Below the pieces are notes generated by a model that did not search any database, was not told the DNA's origin, and saw only the letters and a program-made list of their open reading frames with translations. Below are positions 1 through 11,165 of a stretch of 64,000 nt of DNA, piece by piece; the stretch's first letter is position 1; the number at the start of each line of letters is the position of its first letter. The position numbers and the translations under genes were made by a program. Origin of the DNA: CAYWYR01 sp964462685 (lineage in GTDB: Bacteria > Bacteroidota > Ignavibacteria > Kapaibacteriales > UBA2268); assembly GCA_964462685.1 (NCBI GenBank), contig CAYWYR010000001.1, positions 62,001 through 126,000 on the forward strand, in the 5' to 3' direction.

Positions 1-2783
1 TGAATATCAAAAGATATAGAAGGGCAAGTACCTATCCCCGTAAGCTCAGATACGGTACTCTGGCCCAAATTATCCGTTATCTCAAGCGTGGAAATATACC
101 GGTCTGGCGTTTCAGGAGAAAATATTATCGGCAGATCAATTATTTCTCCTGCTTCGATTCTCATACCCTGAAGATCCTCCTCAAGTAGGAAACTGTTGCT
201 TGGTAATTCCACATCTGATACCGTCAAAGGCCTAGATGCTCTGTTCGATAAGCGGATACCGCCTGCCGAAGCCACATAACCTTCCCCTTGATTGGATATG
301 ATAGCTCTACGGCCAAAATCATAGGAGTTTACAACAAGCCCCGGCGGCTTAATGTCAACTTCAATTATACCTAGTGAGTCACCTTCTTGGGCATCGCTCA
401 TAACTATTAATGTGTCGATATATTCACCGGCCATATCAGTGTTTACACTAAGCTCCAAGGTTCTTTTGGTATTCGGCGGCAATGTCCAGATATTATTTAT
501 ATCAGGGGAGTTGCCAGTTATTCTGAACGGGGATCCTTTCTTAAAATATGTGCCGAACAGATTTAGTTCATATTCAGAATCATTCTGTACGGTAATGTCG
601 AAATACTTTTCTTGATCCTGTGGAATATCGCCGAGTCTTCTGTCACTTACATTGATATATGAATTACCTGATAGCGATTTTATTAAAGCTAATACTTTTG
701 TTCCGCAACCCTTATCAAGGATTAATGTATCTAAGTATAGCCCCGCGGATGTAGGATTATGCTCGATCTCAATATTCAGATCATTGCCTGGCTGTAGCCT
801 GGAGTTTACAAGAGGTTTTTTATCTATCTCCCTGATACTGAAATGTTCCCCGTTAGCCAGGCTAATAGATTTGTATTCTATTTCGACACTTGCTGAAAGA
901 TTTGTTACCCGAACCGTATCAAGCAGCTCGCTACCGAACAGGTTTCTTCCAAAATCGATAATTTCTTTTGATACGTCGATCTTAGGGGCCGAATAATAAA
1001 TAGGGTAAATAGCTCTGTTGCCTCTCATATCCCAAAAAATCAGTTCGGCATAAGCGTCTTTGCTTCCATCAATTGGTTTGAGAGTCCAGGATTTTCTCGG
1101 TACGTTGTTTCTTGATTCGGGCACAAAGACGAAATTACTGTCATTCTGCATCAGATTAGCGCCCATATTGCTCCTCACCGCGGGATCTTTTGGCATATCC
1201 TCGGCAAAGCCGAAAATAGTTCCGTCACACTGCTGGCTGTATTCTACAACAGGGGGCAATGTATCTTTCAAAGCTTCCATCGTCTCCATCGTCAGGTAAA
1301 TGGGCTGGGCTGAACTGGTTCTGCCACTATTGACAAGCTTCTGTATGCTTTTAATGCCCTCACCTGATAACTTGAAACTGCCGCCGGCAGGCAGCTTTAT
1401 AATAATAAAACCATAATCAGTCCCATCGATATCACCGTTACCTATAACCGTCTGGTTATCCGATAGGTCAAGCTCAGTACTCAGAGCCGGCATTCTCTGA
1501 ATAATAAATGGCAGCTCTCCGAGAGAATCACCTTTTCTGTAAACAATCCGAAGGTAGCTATCGCTGTTTATATCACCCATATTTGATGAGCTCGTAAAGT
1601 ATGCGTTCGTTACATCATTGCCTATCGGCATCAGAGCCTGCGTGCTAGGCCCCCCGTGAATGTTCGGTCTGTTGTCCTCACTTGTGCCAGTACCGTGCTC
1701 TATCGCGTAAAATCTCTTATCTGAACTTATCAATACAGGTTGTGTAACACTGTAATCTCTCGGTAGCTCAAATGGTTTAGAAGCTAATTCGGGGTTCGCC
1801 TCTGAGTAATTCCATACAACCGCTCCATTCCTCAAGATACTTGTATTGTCAAAAAGTGGGAAAGTACGAACGATGTTTCCATGTTTTCTACCCGGCGATG
1901 GTATGGTCACATACTGACTTCCCCAAGCATGGGAGGGAATCTCCATATTCATCGCAAAATCACAGAAGGGGTTGCCCAATGGTACTTCGGTACACTGGTT
2001 GCCCGTAATAACTGCTACCGGTTTGTTCGATTTGATGATTGAACCGCCGATATCTGAATTTATATCTTTACTGGCTATGACCCATATATCACCTTTATTG
2101 AGGTTTCTTGAGGCAAAGCCACCCATTACAGTCTCCGACGTAGTCTCGCTGTTGGATGACCCGTTCAGATAAAATGATACTACGGTCAGATCCTCAACCG
2201 CTATTATTGAGACAACCGCTGGCAGATTGTTCGTGAAATCATATTCAGTCTCTGGTGTGGAATATGTAGAAACGCTGTATCTATCTCCCAATACATGGGT
2301 CGGCAGCGCTAGATAGGAATCACTGTTGGATCTAAATGAAGAGACGACCGATATCGTAACTGGCCTTTGGGCGGTAACTTCTAAAGCACGCCCGTTCCTA
2401 TAGACACCGTTTGTGGGCAGAGATGAAAGATCACCGGAGATTTCCTTTGCGAAGGGCTGTATAGCCTCAGCTGGAACAGTAAGCCGCTGCGTACTGTTTT
2501 CTCCTAAAGAGTAATTCCGTGTATAATTGTAATAGGGAACCGATACAGTGACATTGTTCTGCTCCAGAGTAGTGATCTCAAGCATAACAAAGCTTTCGTT
2601 TTTTACACTTATCAGACCGTCGTTCGGCGGAACAGTCAAAAAGAACTCCGTACCCCAGCTTGTCTGCCCGTAAACAGAGGGTATATCATCGCTTTCCGCA
2701 GTCACGTTCATCATGGCCAAAACTATGATAAGCACAGCTACTTTAGCAAATGTGCGATATATATTTTTCAATACTGGTCTCAT
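1..2783 (-). CDS. Large secreted IgGFc-binding-like / repeat surface protein, 3' end outside window
   Basis: An open frame runs without a stop from an ATG at 2783 down to the window edge, over 920 codons, so the C-terminus is missing. The N-terminus (MRPVLKNIYR, then a hydrophobic stretch to about residue 28) is a signal peptide. Residues of roughly 40-430 (GTEFFLTVPPND, NPFCDFAMNMEIPSHAWG, VTIPSPGRKHGN) resemble the IgGFc-binding N-terminal domain seen in many secreted FCB proteins. After that come repeated beta-sandwich units of about 100 residues with the pattern 'aGeyiDTLIV ... DFG', like choice-of-anchor/ASPM-type modules. Such proteins usually end in a T9SS sorting domain, which would lie to the left of the window. 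It is divergent from the ACIII operon. Its function is unknown; adhesion or a surface role is inference only. Confidence 0.75.
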   Translation of the reverse strand, partial: MRPVLKNIYRTFAKVAVLIIVLAMMNVTAESDDIPSVYGQTSWGTEFFLTVPPNDGLISVKNESFVMLEITTLEQNNVTVSVPYYNYTRNYSLGENSTQRLTVPAEAIQPFAKEISGDLSSLPTNGVYRNGRALEVTAQRPVTISVVSSFRSNSDSYLALPTHVLGDRYSVSTYSTPETEYDFTNNLPAVVSIIAVEDLTVVSFYLNGSSNSETTSETVMGGFASRNLNKGDIWVIASKDINSDIGGSIIKSNKPVAVITGNQCTEVPLGNPFCDFAMNMEIPSHAWGSQYVTIPSPGRKHGNIVRTFPLFDNTSILRNGAVVWNYSEANPELASKPFELPRDYSVTQPVLISSDKRFYAIEHGTGTSEDNRPNIHGGPSTQALMPIGNDVTNAYFTSSSNMGDINSDSYLRIVYRKGDSLGELPFIIQRMPALSTELDLSDNQTVIGNGDIDGTDYGFIIIKLPAGGSFKLSGEGIKSIQKLVNSGRTSSAQPIYLTMETMEALKDTLPPVVEYSQQCDGTIFGFAEDMPKDPAVRSNMGANLMQNDSNFVFVPESRNNVPRKSWTLKPIDGSKDAYAELIFWDMRGNRAIYPIYYSAPKIDVSKEIIDFGRNLFGSELLDTVRVTNLSASVEIEYKSISLANGEHFSIREIDKKPLVNSRLQPGNDLNIEIEHNPTSAGLYLDTLILDKGCGTKVLALIKSLSGNSYINVSDRRLGDIPQDQEKYFDITVQNDSEYELNLFGTYFKKGSPFRITGNSPDINNIWTLPPNTKRTLELSVNTDMAGEYIDTLIVMSDAQEGDSLGIIEVDIKPPGLVVNSYDFGRRAIISNQGEGYVASAGGIRLSNRASRPLTVSDVELPSNSFLLEEDLQGMRIEAGEIIDLPIIFSPETPDRYISTLEITDNLGQSTVSELTGIGTCPSISFDI

Positions 2784-2917
2784 TGTAATTAAAATAACAC
2801 TTAAGACTGAAAAAGGTCTCACTTTGGATTGAAATTTATGCTTACATACTAAATAATGTAGATATAAACGAATTGTAAGCAAGTGGATAAGAATTAATCA
2901 CTTTTTGATTACAAAAC

Positions 2918-2949
2918 TTGTTTTCTATGCCGCTGAATGATTATTTTTG
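2918..2949 (+). promoter_or_regulatory. Bacteroidota-type promoter for the ACIII operon
   Basis: The 321-base spacer 2784-3104 separates two divergent genes. It contains TTG at 2918-2920 and TATTTTTG at 2942-2949, 21 bp apart, matching the TTG/TAnnTTTG consensus of Bacteroidota sigma-A promoters. This leaves a leader of about 150 bases before actA. I see no hairpin with a T tract and no small gene in the rest of the spacer. Confidence 0.5.
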
Positions 2950-3104
2950 TATTACTACAGAGTGTCCATAGATATAATTATGAGACACAATATGTTGAAC
3001 CGCTGGCATTGTTAACAGATATAAGCAAACTTTTCCTTCTCGGTAATTATCCTACAAGCGATAGTTACACAGGGAAATGAGCCAGCCGAGAAAAAGGAAG
3101 CCGA

Positions 3105-3680
3105 GTGAAAAAAGTAGCTCTTGACCATGCTTTTAAAGTAAAACTCCCTGTTACGATATTTGTAATACTGGGTGCTTTCGCGCTGACATATTTTATTTCA
3201 AGGCCAGAAAGAGACGGTATAGGCTATGGCCCAGACCAGCCAATCCCTTTCTCACACAAGCTTCACGCAGGTGAAATGGGTATTGATTGCCAGTACTGCC
3301 ACACAGGTGTCACAAAAGGGAGGCACGCAAACGTACCTGCCGCCTCCACTTGTATGAACTGTCACGTAGCCGCTAAAACCGATAGCCCTTACATTCAAGA
3401 GCTTACTGCTAAATACGAAGCAGGTGAACCTATATTCTGGAAAAGAATACACAAAGTCCCGGATTATGCATATTTCAACCATGCAGCCCATGTGAACAAA
3501 GGTATTGACTGTAAAAACTGCCATGGAGATATCGCTAAGATGGAGGTAGTAGAACAGGTCAGGTCTTTCTCAATGGGGGCTTGTCTTACCTGTCACAGAA
3601 ACCCGCACGAAAATATTCCTTATCTGAACGCAGAGACGGTTAATGAAGGACCTGATAACTGTTGGGCCTGCCACAGATAA
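3105..3680 (+). CDS. actA: ActA, pentaheme cytochrome c subunit of alternative complex III
   Basis: This is the membrane-anchored periplasmic multiheme cytochrome of ACIII, the quinol oxidase that replaces bc1. A single TM anchor lies at about residues 14-31. Five CxxCH heme sites follow in order (CQYCH at 62-66, CMNCH, CKNCH, CLTCH, CWACH near the C-terminus), and additional His residues (HKLH, HAAH) can serve as distal ligands. Five hemes and 191 residues fit the ActA family. The start is GTG, with an AAGGAAG ribosome-binding site just upstream. It is the first gene of a long co-directional cluster with the other act genes, followed by a 50-base gap. I am confident of the family. Confidence 0.93.
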   Translation: MKKVALDHAFKVKLPVTIFVILGAFALTYFISRPERDGIGYGPDQPIPFSHKLHAGEMGIDCQYCHTGVTKGRHANVPAASTCMNCHVAAKTDSPYIQELTAKYEAGEPIFWKRIHKVPDYAYFNHAAHVNKGIDCKNCHGDIAKMEVVEQVRSFSMGACLTCHRNPHENIPYLNAETVNEGPDNCWACHR

Positions 3681-3730
3681 TATGTCTGTACCATTATCCT
3701 GTACCACTTATTCTTAAATAAGGAAATTTT

Positions 3731-4000
3731 ATGTCTCTCATATCAAATAACTCGAATGAAACAAAGGCAGAACTGATGAAAAAAGATACATCAGCCAGTA
3801 ATTTGAAAGAACAGCTATCACCTAAAAGGCAATTCGTAAAAGGCGGTATCGCTGCGGCGGGTCTGGCATTGCTGATAAAGCCGGTATCTGCTATCTCAAA
3901 TAGTCTCAAATCTGAAAAAGCAAGCCAAAAACAAACCCCCCAGAAAGGTAGATTGCAGCTATCGCTTAACGACAGAGCAGTTGCCAGGAGGAGAAAATAA
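3731..4000 (+). CDS. Small twin-arginine-like protein between actA and actB
   Basis: This 89-residue protein matches no family I recognise. It starts at ATG 3731 behind an AAGGA site. Residues of about 31-54 (KRQFVKGGIAAAGLALL then KPVSA) look like a Tat-type signal with a KR instead of RR pair, so it may be exported or membrane-held. The C-terminus is basic (ending ARRRK). Its stop overlaps the actB start as TAATG, and the actB ribosome-binding site (AGGAGG) lies inside its last codons, so actB translation is probably coupled to it. Its placement inside the ACIII operon suggests an assembly or subunit role. The coding evidence is the good RBS, clean coupling and a signal-like segment. Confidence 0.7.
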   Translation: MSLISNNSNETKAELMKKDTSASNLKEQLSPKRQFVKGGIAAAGLALLIKPVSAISNSLKSEKASQKQTPQKGRLQLSLNDRAVARRRK

Positions 4001-7000
4001 TGACTAAACCTAATTTCAATCCAAAATTAGTTCAGATCGACTTCAACGATAATGCTGAGGGACAACAAGTCCAGAATGAAGCCGATACTAAAAATAAGTC
4101 GGCAAACAAAAAAGAATCCAAGCTCAAAAAATACTGGTTAGGTCTTAATACTTTAGGTCAGGATGAATCCTCACCAGAGGTTGTCGCAAGCAAGAGACAG
4201 GAATTTAAGGACGGTGCTGATCAAGCCATCGATCTTGATAACATGCCAGAGAAAAGCCGAAGGAAATTCCTTGCACTGATGACTGCTGGCGGAGCCTTCG
4301 CAATCACGGCATGTACCGATTACCGTGACAAAGGTTATGTTGTTCCCTACAATCAAAAGCCTGAATACGCCGAGCCTGGAATACCGTATTATTATGCTTC
4401 TACATTCGCACACAATGGCGTAGTTGAAAGCATTTTAGTAAAAGTGAGAGAAGGCCGCCCGATAATGATCCAGGGTAACCCAGACTCCCCAAGTGGGGTA
4501 GGCAAGATAAGTGCTACCGCTCAGGCTTCTATACTCGATCTGTATAGCCCTGGAAGACTGAAAAGACCATATACTACTGGTAACCTAAGGCTTGATAGAG
4601 ATAAAAACGACCCTGCGGCTTGGCAGAAAATCTATAAAGAATTAGAGACTAAGCTTTCCTCTGTAGCTGCTTCTGGAAAAGAAATCGCGATAGTGACAAA
4701 CACTATCACATCGCCTTCTTTTGTTCGAGCCTTGGATGAGTTCACAGATAAATACAGCACAGCCCGCGTCTATTCTTATGAGTTAGGTAAAGGCCTGGAA
4801 AGCGATCAGGCTTGGTCAGCAGCATATAACATGGCCGGCGCCCCAAAGATCGATTTTGATAAAGCAAAACTGATAGTATCACTCGATAGTGATTTCTTGG
4901 GTACTGATCCTAATGCAGTTGAAAACACTTATAAGTTTTCTAAAACAAGAAATATCGATGATATAGAGAATTTTTCAAGATTGTATGTAGCAGAAGGTGC
5001 TCTAACTCTTACAGGTACTCAGGCTGATTACAGAATGAGAATCAATCCTGCCGATATCAAAGATTTTGCAAACGCTATAGCGGCTGAAATCCAAAATAAA
5101 GGTGGGAGCCAGTCCAACTTCACTGTATCCAGCAAAAGAAGACTTGCTGAGATAGTTGAGAAGTACAACTGGACCAACGCCGAACATCTTATCGACGATT
5201 TGATCACCAACCGCGGAAAAGCCATCGTAGTAGGTGGGTCTCACCTTCCGGCTGATACGCAATACGCGATAGCTCAGCTAAACGATGTAATAGGTGGCTC
5301 GGCTATATATAACAGAAGATCAGCCCCTCAAGATACCACTCCTAAATCTTTCAGCAACAATATGAAAGACTTTAGGGACGACCTGGCAGCGGGTAGAATC
5401 GGTGCCGTTATCTCAGTTGATACAGATATGATGTACCACCTGACCGGCTTCAACATCGCCGAGGATCTGAAAAAGACTGAGCTCCTTGTTGCTCTTACCA
5501 TGGAAGATAATGAGACTACTCATTATTTCTTCGAATCCGGTGTAGATACATACATTCTCCCGACAACCCATTATCTAGAGTCTTGGGGCGATCACAGCGT
5601 TGGAGGCGGGATAACCCTGACCCAACAACCGATCATCAAACCGTTATGGCCTGCGACAAGGCAGAAAGAAGAGTTTTTTGTCAGTCTTGTTTCCGGTAAA
5701 GATACTCTAGATCAGTATATGGATTACATCAAAAAGAACTGGAGCGCTACTCGCTTCCCAGCTTCAGGTGTTACTGATTACGATGATTTTTGGAATACCA
5801 GCCTACACGATGGCTTCAATTATCAGGAAGAGCAAGAAAGACCGATGGATATGTTCGTTGGTAACGCATACCTTCCTGAAAGTCGCTTTACCGATGGTTA
5901 TACAGTTCAGTTATTGCCAGGCTTTAGCATAGGTGATGGCCGTTATGCAACCAATGGTTTTCTTGCAGAAGTGCCGCACCCGATATCTAAAGTATCATGG
6001 GACAACTACGCAGCCATCTCACAGCCATCGGCTATAGAGCTTGGCGTGGAATACGGCGATATGATAATGGTTGAGGTAAACGGCAGGACTCTCGAGCTTC
6101 CCGTTGTAATCCAGCCCGGTATGGCAGATAAGCTAATCGCGATAGAAATGGGGTGGGGAAGACAGTATTCAGGCCCTATTACCGATGAAGCTGGCTTTAA
6201 CGCTCAGGTGCTCATGGGTGATGATGGTGTTACACCGTTCCTATACACTGGTGCTAAAGTAGCACCTACAGGCAATGAGTACAAGCTTGTTTCTACGCAA
6301 GAACAAAATCAGCTTGACGATACTTCCAACGCGTCCCTTGACGTAAGGGAGTTCCACAAAATAAGAAATATCGTTCAGGAAGGAACTGTAAAAGGGTATG
6401 ATGAGGTGAGGATGGACGGCCGTGAGGCTATCAAACATTACCTAAACCCGCATGCCCATGATCCTTTCTCAATAACAGAAGAGCATCAGTACCTCGGCCA
6501 TAAATGGCAGATGGCTATTGATATGAACAAGTGTACGGGCTGTACGGCCTGCGTGCTCGCTTGCTATGTTGAAAATAATATTCCTGTTGTAGGTAAAGAA
6601 GAAGTTGGCAACGGCCGTGAGATGAGTTGGATTAGGATTGACCGTTACTATAGCGGCACACCTGAGAACCCTGAAGTCTCTCAGCAGCCTATGCTCTGCC
6701 AGCACTGTGATAACGCACCTTGTGAGAACGTTTGCCCGGTTGTGGCTACCACTCACTCGCCGGACGGCCTAAACCAAATGGTTTACAACCGCTGTGTCGG
6801 TACTCGTTATTGCATGAACAACTGCCCTTACAAAGTTAGAAGATTCAACTTCTATGATTTCAGGGATAATCTGGCTAAAGGTTATTATTACGCAGAATCT
6901 ATGGAGCTGATGATGAACCCTGAAGTTACGGTTCGCTCCAGAGGTGTCGTTGAAAAATGTACTTTCTGCGTTCAGAGAATCAAAGAAAAACAAACCGAAG

Positions 7001-7296
7001 CACTTTCGGAAGGCAGAACGTTCAGAGGCAGCGAAGTTACCACTGCCTGCCAGGACGCATGCCCAGCGGAAGCTATCTATTTTGGTGACTATAATGAGGA
7101 AGGATCGGTAATCCGAGAGAAGACTCAAAATCCACTTGGCTATGGAGTACTTGATATGCTGGCGGTTAGGCCAAATGTTACTTATATCGCAAGACTGAGA
7201 AATACCGAGGAAGAGCCTGACAAAGGCCACGGCACTCACGATGGCGATCATGATAATCACGAAACACATTCATCAGAGGAGGTACAGCATGGTTGA
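4000..7296 (+). CDS. actB: ActB, iron-sulfur / molybdopterin-oxidoreductase-like subunit of ACIII
   Basis: This 1098-residue periplasmic subunit is a fusion of a molybdopterin-oxidoreductase-like half (which in this family lacks the cofactor) and a four-cluster ferredoxin half. After a cytoplasmic lead of about 85 residues (with a KYWLGL element typical of extended Tat leaders) there is a Tat signal [16 protein letters not shown]. It is followed by ITAC, a lipobox-like site. The C-terminal third holds the Fe-S motifs: [35 protein letters not shown] and CTFC...CQDAC. The last 25 residues are strongly His/Asp-rich ([15 protein letters not shown]). It overlaps the upstream gene by one base and actC by eight. 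ActB relays electrons from quinol oxidation to the cytochrome subunits. Confidence 0.95.
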   Translation: MTKPNFNPKLVQIDFNDNAEGQQVQNEADTKNKSANKKESKLKKYWLGLNTLGQDESSPEVVASKRQEFKDGADQAIDLDNMPEKSRRKFLALMTAGGAFAITACTDYRDKGYVVPYNQKPEYAEPGIPYYYASTFAHNGVVESILVKVREGRPIMIQGNPDSPSGVGKISATAQASILDLYSPGRLKRPYTTGNLRLDRDKNDPAAWQKIYKELETKLSSVAASGKEIAIVTNTITSPSFVRALDEFTDKYSTARVYSYELGKGLESDQAWSAAYNMAGAPKIDFDKAKLIVSLDSDFLGTDPNAVENTYKFSKTRNIDDIENFSRLYVAEGALTLTGTQADYRMRINPADIKDFANAIAAEIQNKGGSQSNFTVSSKRRLAEIVEKYNWTNAEHLIDDLITNRGKAIVVGGSHLPADTQYAIAQLNDVIGGSAIYNRRSAPQDTTPKSFSNNMKDFRDDLAAGRIGAVISVDTDMMYHLTGFNIAEDLKKTELLVALTMEDNETTHYFFESGVDTYILPTTHYLESWGDHSVGGGITLTQQPIIKPLWPATRQKEEFFVSLVSGKDTLDQYMDYIKKNWSATRFPASGVTDYDDFWNTSLHDGFNYQEEQERPMDMFVGNAYLPESRFTDGYTVQLLPGFSIGDGRYATNGFLAEVPHPISKVSWDNYAAISQPSAIELGVEYGDMIMVEVNGRTLELPVVIQPGMADKLIAIEMGWGRQYSGPITDEAGFNAQVLMGDDGVTPFLYTGAKVAPTGNEYKLVSTQEQNQLDDTSNASLDVREFHKIRNIVQEGTVKGYDEVRMDGREAIKHYLNPHAHDPFSITEEHQYLGHKWQMAIDMNKCTGCTACVLACYVENNIPVVGKEEVGNGREMSWIRIDRYYSGTPENPEVSQQPMLCQHCDNAPCENVCPVVATTHSPDGLNQMVYNRCVGTRYCMNNCPYKVRRFNFYDFRDNLAKGYYYAESMELMMNPEVTVRSRGVVEKCTFCVQRIKEKQTEALSEGRTFRGSEVTTACQDACPAEAIYFGDYNEEGSVIREKTQNPLGYGVLDMLAVRPNVTYIARLRNTEEEPDKGHGTHDGDHDNHETHSSEEVQHG

Positions 7297-8773
7297 GACC
7301 AATGAAGAAGCAAAGGTCGACCATCACCTGAACCCCAACGGGACTACGGATTACACCAAAGAGCCCCATATTGTTACGGGTAACAGAACCTTTAAGCAGA
7401 TTGATAATGCCATTATCGATCCGCTTGATAGAATACCCAACAAAACATATTTTATATGGTTAGGGTTTACGCTTACTCTATTATTAGTAGGTGGTGTATC
7501 TTTAGCACTTTCATTCTGGTATGGTACAGGTCTGTGGGGTAATAACAACCCGGTTGCATGGGCTTTCCCGATTGTGAACTTCGTATTCTGGGTAGGTATC
7601 GGTCACGCCGGTACACTTATCTCAGCCATACTCTTCCTTCTAAGGCAGAGATGGAGAAACGGTATTGCCCGTTTCGCCGAAGCAATGACAATTTTCGCCG
7701 TTATTACTGCGCTCGTTTTTCCGCTTATTCACACTGGCCGCCCTTGGATAGCCGCTGTTTACCTATTGCCTTATCCAAACCAGCACCACTTGTGGGTTAA
7801 CTTTACATCCCCGTTATTGTGGGACGTATTTGCCGTTTCTACATACTTCACGGTATCATTCGTATTCTGGTACCTCGGCTTGATACCCGATTTCGCTGTA
7901 ATGCGAGACAGAGCGGCTGGTAAAGTCAAAAAAGTTATATATTCAGCACTTTCACTCGGCTGGAGATTCTCCAACCGTCACTGGCAACATTATGAGATGA
8001 TGTACCTTATCTTAGCGGGGATGGCGACTCCACTCGTACTATCGGTACACACGATCGTATCGTTTGACTTTGCCGTGTCTCAACTACCAGGCTGGCACAC
8101 CACTATCTTCCCGCCTTACTTCGTAGCGGGGGCGATATTCTCGGGCTTTGCCATGGTACAGAACGCTCTTATCTTTATCCGTAAGATCTTCAACATGAAA
8201 GATTTGATACCGATGAGAACTCTGGAGCTTATGAACAGAATTATAATGCTTACTGGCCTTATGGTTGGATATGCATACTCTATGGAGTTTTTCATTGCAT
8301 GGTATTCAGGTAACCAACCAGAAACTTTCGCTTTTGTAAACAGAGCTTTTGGTCCTTATGCTTGGGCATACTGGATAATGTTCTCTTGTAACGTGTTCAT
8401 ACCTCAGCTATTCTGGTTCAAAAAGATCAGAACATCAATCGTTCCAATGTTTATCATAGCGGTATTCGTAAACGTTGGTATGTGGTTCGAGAGATTCGTT
8501 ATCACGGTAACTTCGCTCTCCCGTGACTTCCTGCCTTCAAGCTGGGCATACTACCAGCCAACACTTACCGATTTCGGTATACTTGTCGGCTCCTTCGGTC
8601 TGTTCTTTACTTTAGTACTTCTATTTGTAAGAACACTTCCGGCTGTAGCCATCGCCGAGATAAAAGCTGTTAAACAAGGCGCTCAGCCTTCACATCACAA
8701 TCACGATATTCATCCCGACCAAGCTAGATACTCCTACGGCGGAGAGCTGGGAGAGGAGGGTAAAAAATCATGA
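7289..8773 (+). CDS. actC: ActC, NrfD/PsrC-type quinol-binding membrane subunit of ACIII
   Basis: This is a polytopic membrane protein of 494 residues, family NrfD/PsrC, with about ten TM helices (for example [34 protein letters not shown]). ActC carries the quinol site and a proposed proton path. I place the start at ATG 7289, preceded by GAGGAGG at 7277-7283. A longer frame from 7241 would add 16 residues inside actB. It overlaps the end of actB by eight bases and its own stop overlaps actD, so translation is coupled. Both tails are polar, and the C-terminal one is His-rich ([11 protein letters not shown]), like those of ActB and CoxC. Confidence 0.94.
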   Translation: MVETNEEAKVDHHLNPNGTTDYTKEPHIVTGNRTFKQIDNAIIDPLDRIPNKTYFIWLGFTLTLLLVGGVSLALSFWYGTGLWGNNNPVAWAFPIVNFVFWVGIGHAGTLISAILFLLRQRWRNGIARFAEAMTIFAVITALVFPLIHTGRPWIAAVYLLPYPNQHHLWVNFTSPLLWDVFAVSTYFTVSFVFWYLGLIPDFAVMRDRAAGKVKKVIYSALSLGWRFSNRHWQHYEMMYLILAGMATPLVLSVHTIVSFDFAVSQLPGWHTTIFPPYFVAGAIFSGFAMVQNALIFIRKIFNMKDLIPMRTLELMNRIIMLTGLMVGYAYSMEFFIAWYSGNQPETFAFVNRAFGPYAWAYWIMFSCNVFIPQLFWFKKIRTSIVPMFIIAVFVNVGMWFERFVITVTSLSRDFLPSSWAYYQPTLTDFGILVGSFGLFFTLVLLFVRTLPAVAIAEIKAVKQGAQPSHHNHDIHPDQARYSYGGELGEEGKKS

Positions 8774-9903
8774 GTAAAGCACACGCTTTAGTAGCCACCT
8801 TCGATACCCCCGACGCGATAATGCACGCAGCGGAAACGGTTCAGAACGCTGGTTATAAAAATTACGACGTCCACACTCCATACCCAGTTCACGGTATGGA
8901 TGACGCAATGGGTCTGAGGCCATCTAAAATCGGTTATTTTACGATTGCCATCGGTTTTACGTTTATGTCTCTTTTCCTATTGTTCATCTGGTGGGTTAAT
9001 ACTATTGACTACCCTCAGGTAATCGGTGGTAAGCCTTTCTTCTTCCTTCCGGCTTACGTACCGGTACTTTTTGAGATTACGATACTGTCTGGTGCCGTGC
9101 TTTCGGTACTTATGATGATAACGTTCCTTTTCAAATTCCCGAACAACGCACACCCGCTTCATGATACCAATTACATGAAGAAAATATCTTCGGATACTTT
9201 CGGGATAGCGATAGAAGCAAGAGACCCTAATTTTAATGAAGCTGAGATAAAGGCTTTATATGAAAAACTAGGTGCTACTTCTATAGATATGATCTATCTG
9301 GATCCTGAAGAGGTTAATTTCAGACCTAAACTTTTCGATAAGAAATTTGTGGGCGGTCTGGTTTTCTTAGCTCTCTTTACATCCTTCTCTGTTTATATGC
9401 ACATGAACAAGCTACTTTATCTTCCTCCTTTCGACTGGATGATGGAGCAGCCGAGAATCGACGCGCAAGAACCCAATCCTTTCTTTTCGAACAACGCTGG
9501 AATGGTGGAGCCGCTAAAAACAACTGTACCAAGAGGCTTTATGCCTTACAAGTACACTAATGATCCGCAGGGGTCATCGGCTCTAAGGAATCCTTTCATA
9601 GCCGACTCAGCAAATTTGGCAATGGGTAAGATCAAGTATGATATATTCTGCTCTATGTGCCACGGTTACAATGCCGACGGACAAATGAGACTGACAGACG
9701 CATACATCGGTAACCCGCCGAGCCTTCACAGCAACAAAGTAAAAGAATGGTCGGACGGTGAGATTTATCACGTTATAACCGCAGGGCAGAATATAATGCA
9801 GTCTTATGCAGGCCAGATCACCCCAGAGGAAAGATGGGCTATAGTAAACTATGTCAGAGCACTACAAAGGGCGTTCGACGCTGAGGAGAGCGATCTACAA
9901 TGA
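8770..9903 (+). CDS. actD: ActD-ActE fusion: ACIII membrane subunit joined to a monoheme cytochrome c
   Basis: The first 175 or so residues are ActD (DUF3341): an N-terminal cytosolic domain ([16 protein letters not shown]) and two TM helices near 55-75 and 95-120. A third hydrophobic segment at about 195-212 then anchors a periplasmic cytochrome c domain with CSMCH at 294-298 and a likely Met ligand in the following loop. This second half corresponds to ActE, usually a separate gene. At 377 residues the length equals ActD plus ActE with no internal frameshift. It overlaps actC by four bases (ATGA) and actF by four. The fusion puts the heme next to the membrane domain permanently. Confidence 0.9.
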   Translation: MSKAHALVATFDTPDAIMHAAETVQNAGYKNYDVHTPYPVHGMDDAMGLRPSKIGYFTIAIGFTFMSLFLLFIWWVNTIDYPQVIGGKPFFFLPAYVPVLFEITILSGAVLSVLMMITFLFKFPNNAHPLHDTNYMKKISSDTFGIAIEARDPNFNEAEIKALYEKLGATSIDMIYLDPEEVNFRPKLFDKKFVGGLVFLALFTSFSVYMHMNKLLYLPPFDWMMEQPRIDAQEPNPFFSNNAGMVEPLKTTVPRGFMPYKYTNDPQGSSALRNPFIADSANLAMGKIKYDIFCSMCHGYNADGQMRLTDAYIGNPPSLHSNKVKEWSDGEIYHVITAGQNIMQSYAGQITPEERWAIVNYVRALQRAFDAEESDLQ

Positions 9904-11150
9904 GCAGCACAACAGTAAACTACGCAGCTTTATACGAGCGTAAAACGCTTCCGGCTTCCGCAAAAAAAGTAGGTAATATCCTATTGCTTGCAGGGCTTAT
10001 AGCAGCAGGTCTCGTACTTTTCTTTGATCCCGTCAGAGGTGCTTTCGCTAGCACTTGGGTGTTCATGTTCCTACTTAGCATTGGGCTCGGCTCATTGTTC
10101 TTCGTAGCTTTGGAATACCTTACCGGCGCTGTTTGGAGCGTTCCTTTCAGAAGGATTGCAGAATACCTTTCGGGCCTACTATACATTGCCCCTATATTCG
10201 CTATACCTGCACTTATGATTGGTGTATTCGGCCATACCGATATGTTCGAGTGGACCCACGTAGAAGTAGTCGCGAATGATCCCTTCTTGTCACAAAAAGC
10301 ACCGTATCTTAATCCTACTTTCTTCCTCGGAAGAACTGTAGTTATACTCAGCCTGTTCATGATCTTCAGATTCCTTATTATCAGGAACTCGCAGAAACAA
10401 GATGAAACCGGCGACGCAAAACTTTCAAGAACAAACGTAAAACTCTCTGCGGCATTCATGTTCGTATTCGCGTTAGGCATAACACTCATCGCCATCGATT
10501 ACATGATGTCACTGGAGCCTCACTGGTTCTCTACCATGTTCGGTGTTTACTATTTCGCAGGAACGTTCTTCTGTACTATGGCAGCGATCGCGATTTTCTC
10601 TGTATATCTGAACAAAGACGGTTTGTTGATCCCAGGTATAAACCAGAACCATTACTACTCTGTCGGCGCACTTATGTTTGCTTTCACCGCTTTCTGGGGG
10701 TACATAGCTTTCTCCCAGTTCATGCTGATTGCTTATGCCAATATACCAGAGGAAACCTTTTGGTTTCTTCCGAGAATGGATCTTAGCTCAGGCTGGGGTT
10801 ATGTATCGATAGGTCTGATATTCGTCCACTTCGTGATACCTTTTGCGATGATGATCCAAAGACCTTCCAAGCAGAACCCTTCCAGATTGAAGTTTATGGG
10901 TATGTGGTTCTTATTGGCACACCTTTACGATCTTTACTGGGTTATATACCCGACTTTCTCAAGGATTATGACTACCGACCCAGGTGATAAACACGTTTAC
11001 GCAGGCCCGTTTTTCGGATTGCAGGAACTAGGGTTCTTAGCCCTTGCGATAGGTGTGCTTATCTCGGGATTCTTTATGTTCGCCAAGGATAAGAACCTGA
11101 TAGCTATCAGGGATCCGAAGCTACAGAGAGGAATGGACTTCCATTTATAA
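9900..11150 (+). CDS. actF: ActF, second NrfD-type membrane subunit of ACIII
   Basis: This 416-residue polytopic membrane protein has about ten TM helices and is homologous in fold to ActC (FLLSIGLGSLFFVALEYLTGAVWSV; HWFSTMFGVYYFAGTFFC). In ACIII, ActF is the partner of ActC in the membrane core. Its start overlaps the actDE stop as ATGA. It is the last of the act genes. A 65-base spacer with a hairpin follows before the next cytochrome gene, so expression may drop here. Confidence 0.93.
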   Translation: MSSTTVNYAALYERKTLPASAKKVGNILLLAGLIAAGLVLFFDPVRGAFASTWVFMFLLSIGLGSLFFVALEYLTGAVWSVPFRRIAEYLSGLLYIAPIFAIPALMIGVFGHTDMFEWTHVEVVANDPFLSQKAPYLNPTFFLGRTVVILSLFMIFRFLIIRNSQKQDETGDAKLSRTNVKLSAAFMFVFALGITLIAIDYMMSLEPHWFSTMFGVYYFAGTFFCTMAAIAIFSVYLNKDGLLIPGINQNHYYSVGALMFAFTAFWGYIAFSQFMLIAYANIPEETFWFLPRMDLSSGWGYVSIGLIFVHFVIPFAMMIQRPSKQNPSRLKFMGMWFLLAHLYDLYWVIYPTFSRIMTTDPGDKHVYAGPFFGLQELGFLALAIGVLISGFFMFAKDKNLIAIRDPKLQRGMDFHL

Positions 11151-11165
11151 ATATTTGAAACATCT

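Noticed and set aside
352..1299. Several 80-115 codon frames on the plus strand
   Set aside because: They overlap the open minus-strand frame of the large surface protein, which has a signal peptide and repeats.
6769..7269. A 166-codon frame on the minus strand
   Set aside because: It lies inside the Fe-S region of actB, which has clear motifs on the plus strand.
9920..10495. A 191-codon frame on the minus strand
   Set aside because: It lies wholly inside actF and its translation has no family features; it is a codon-bias shadow.
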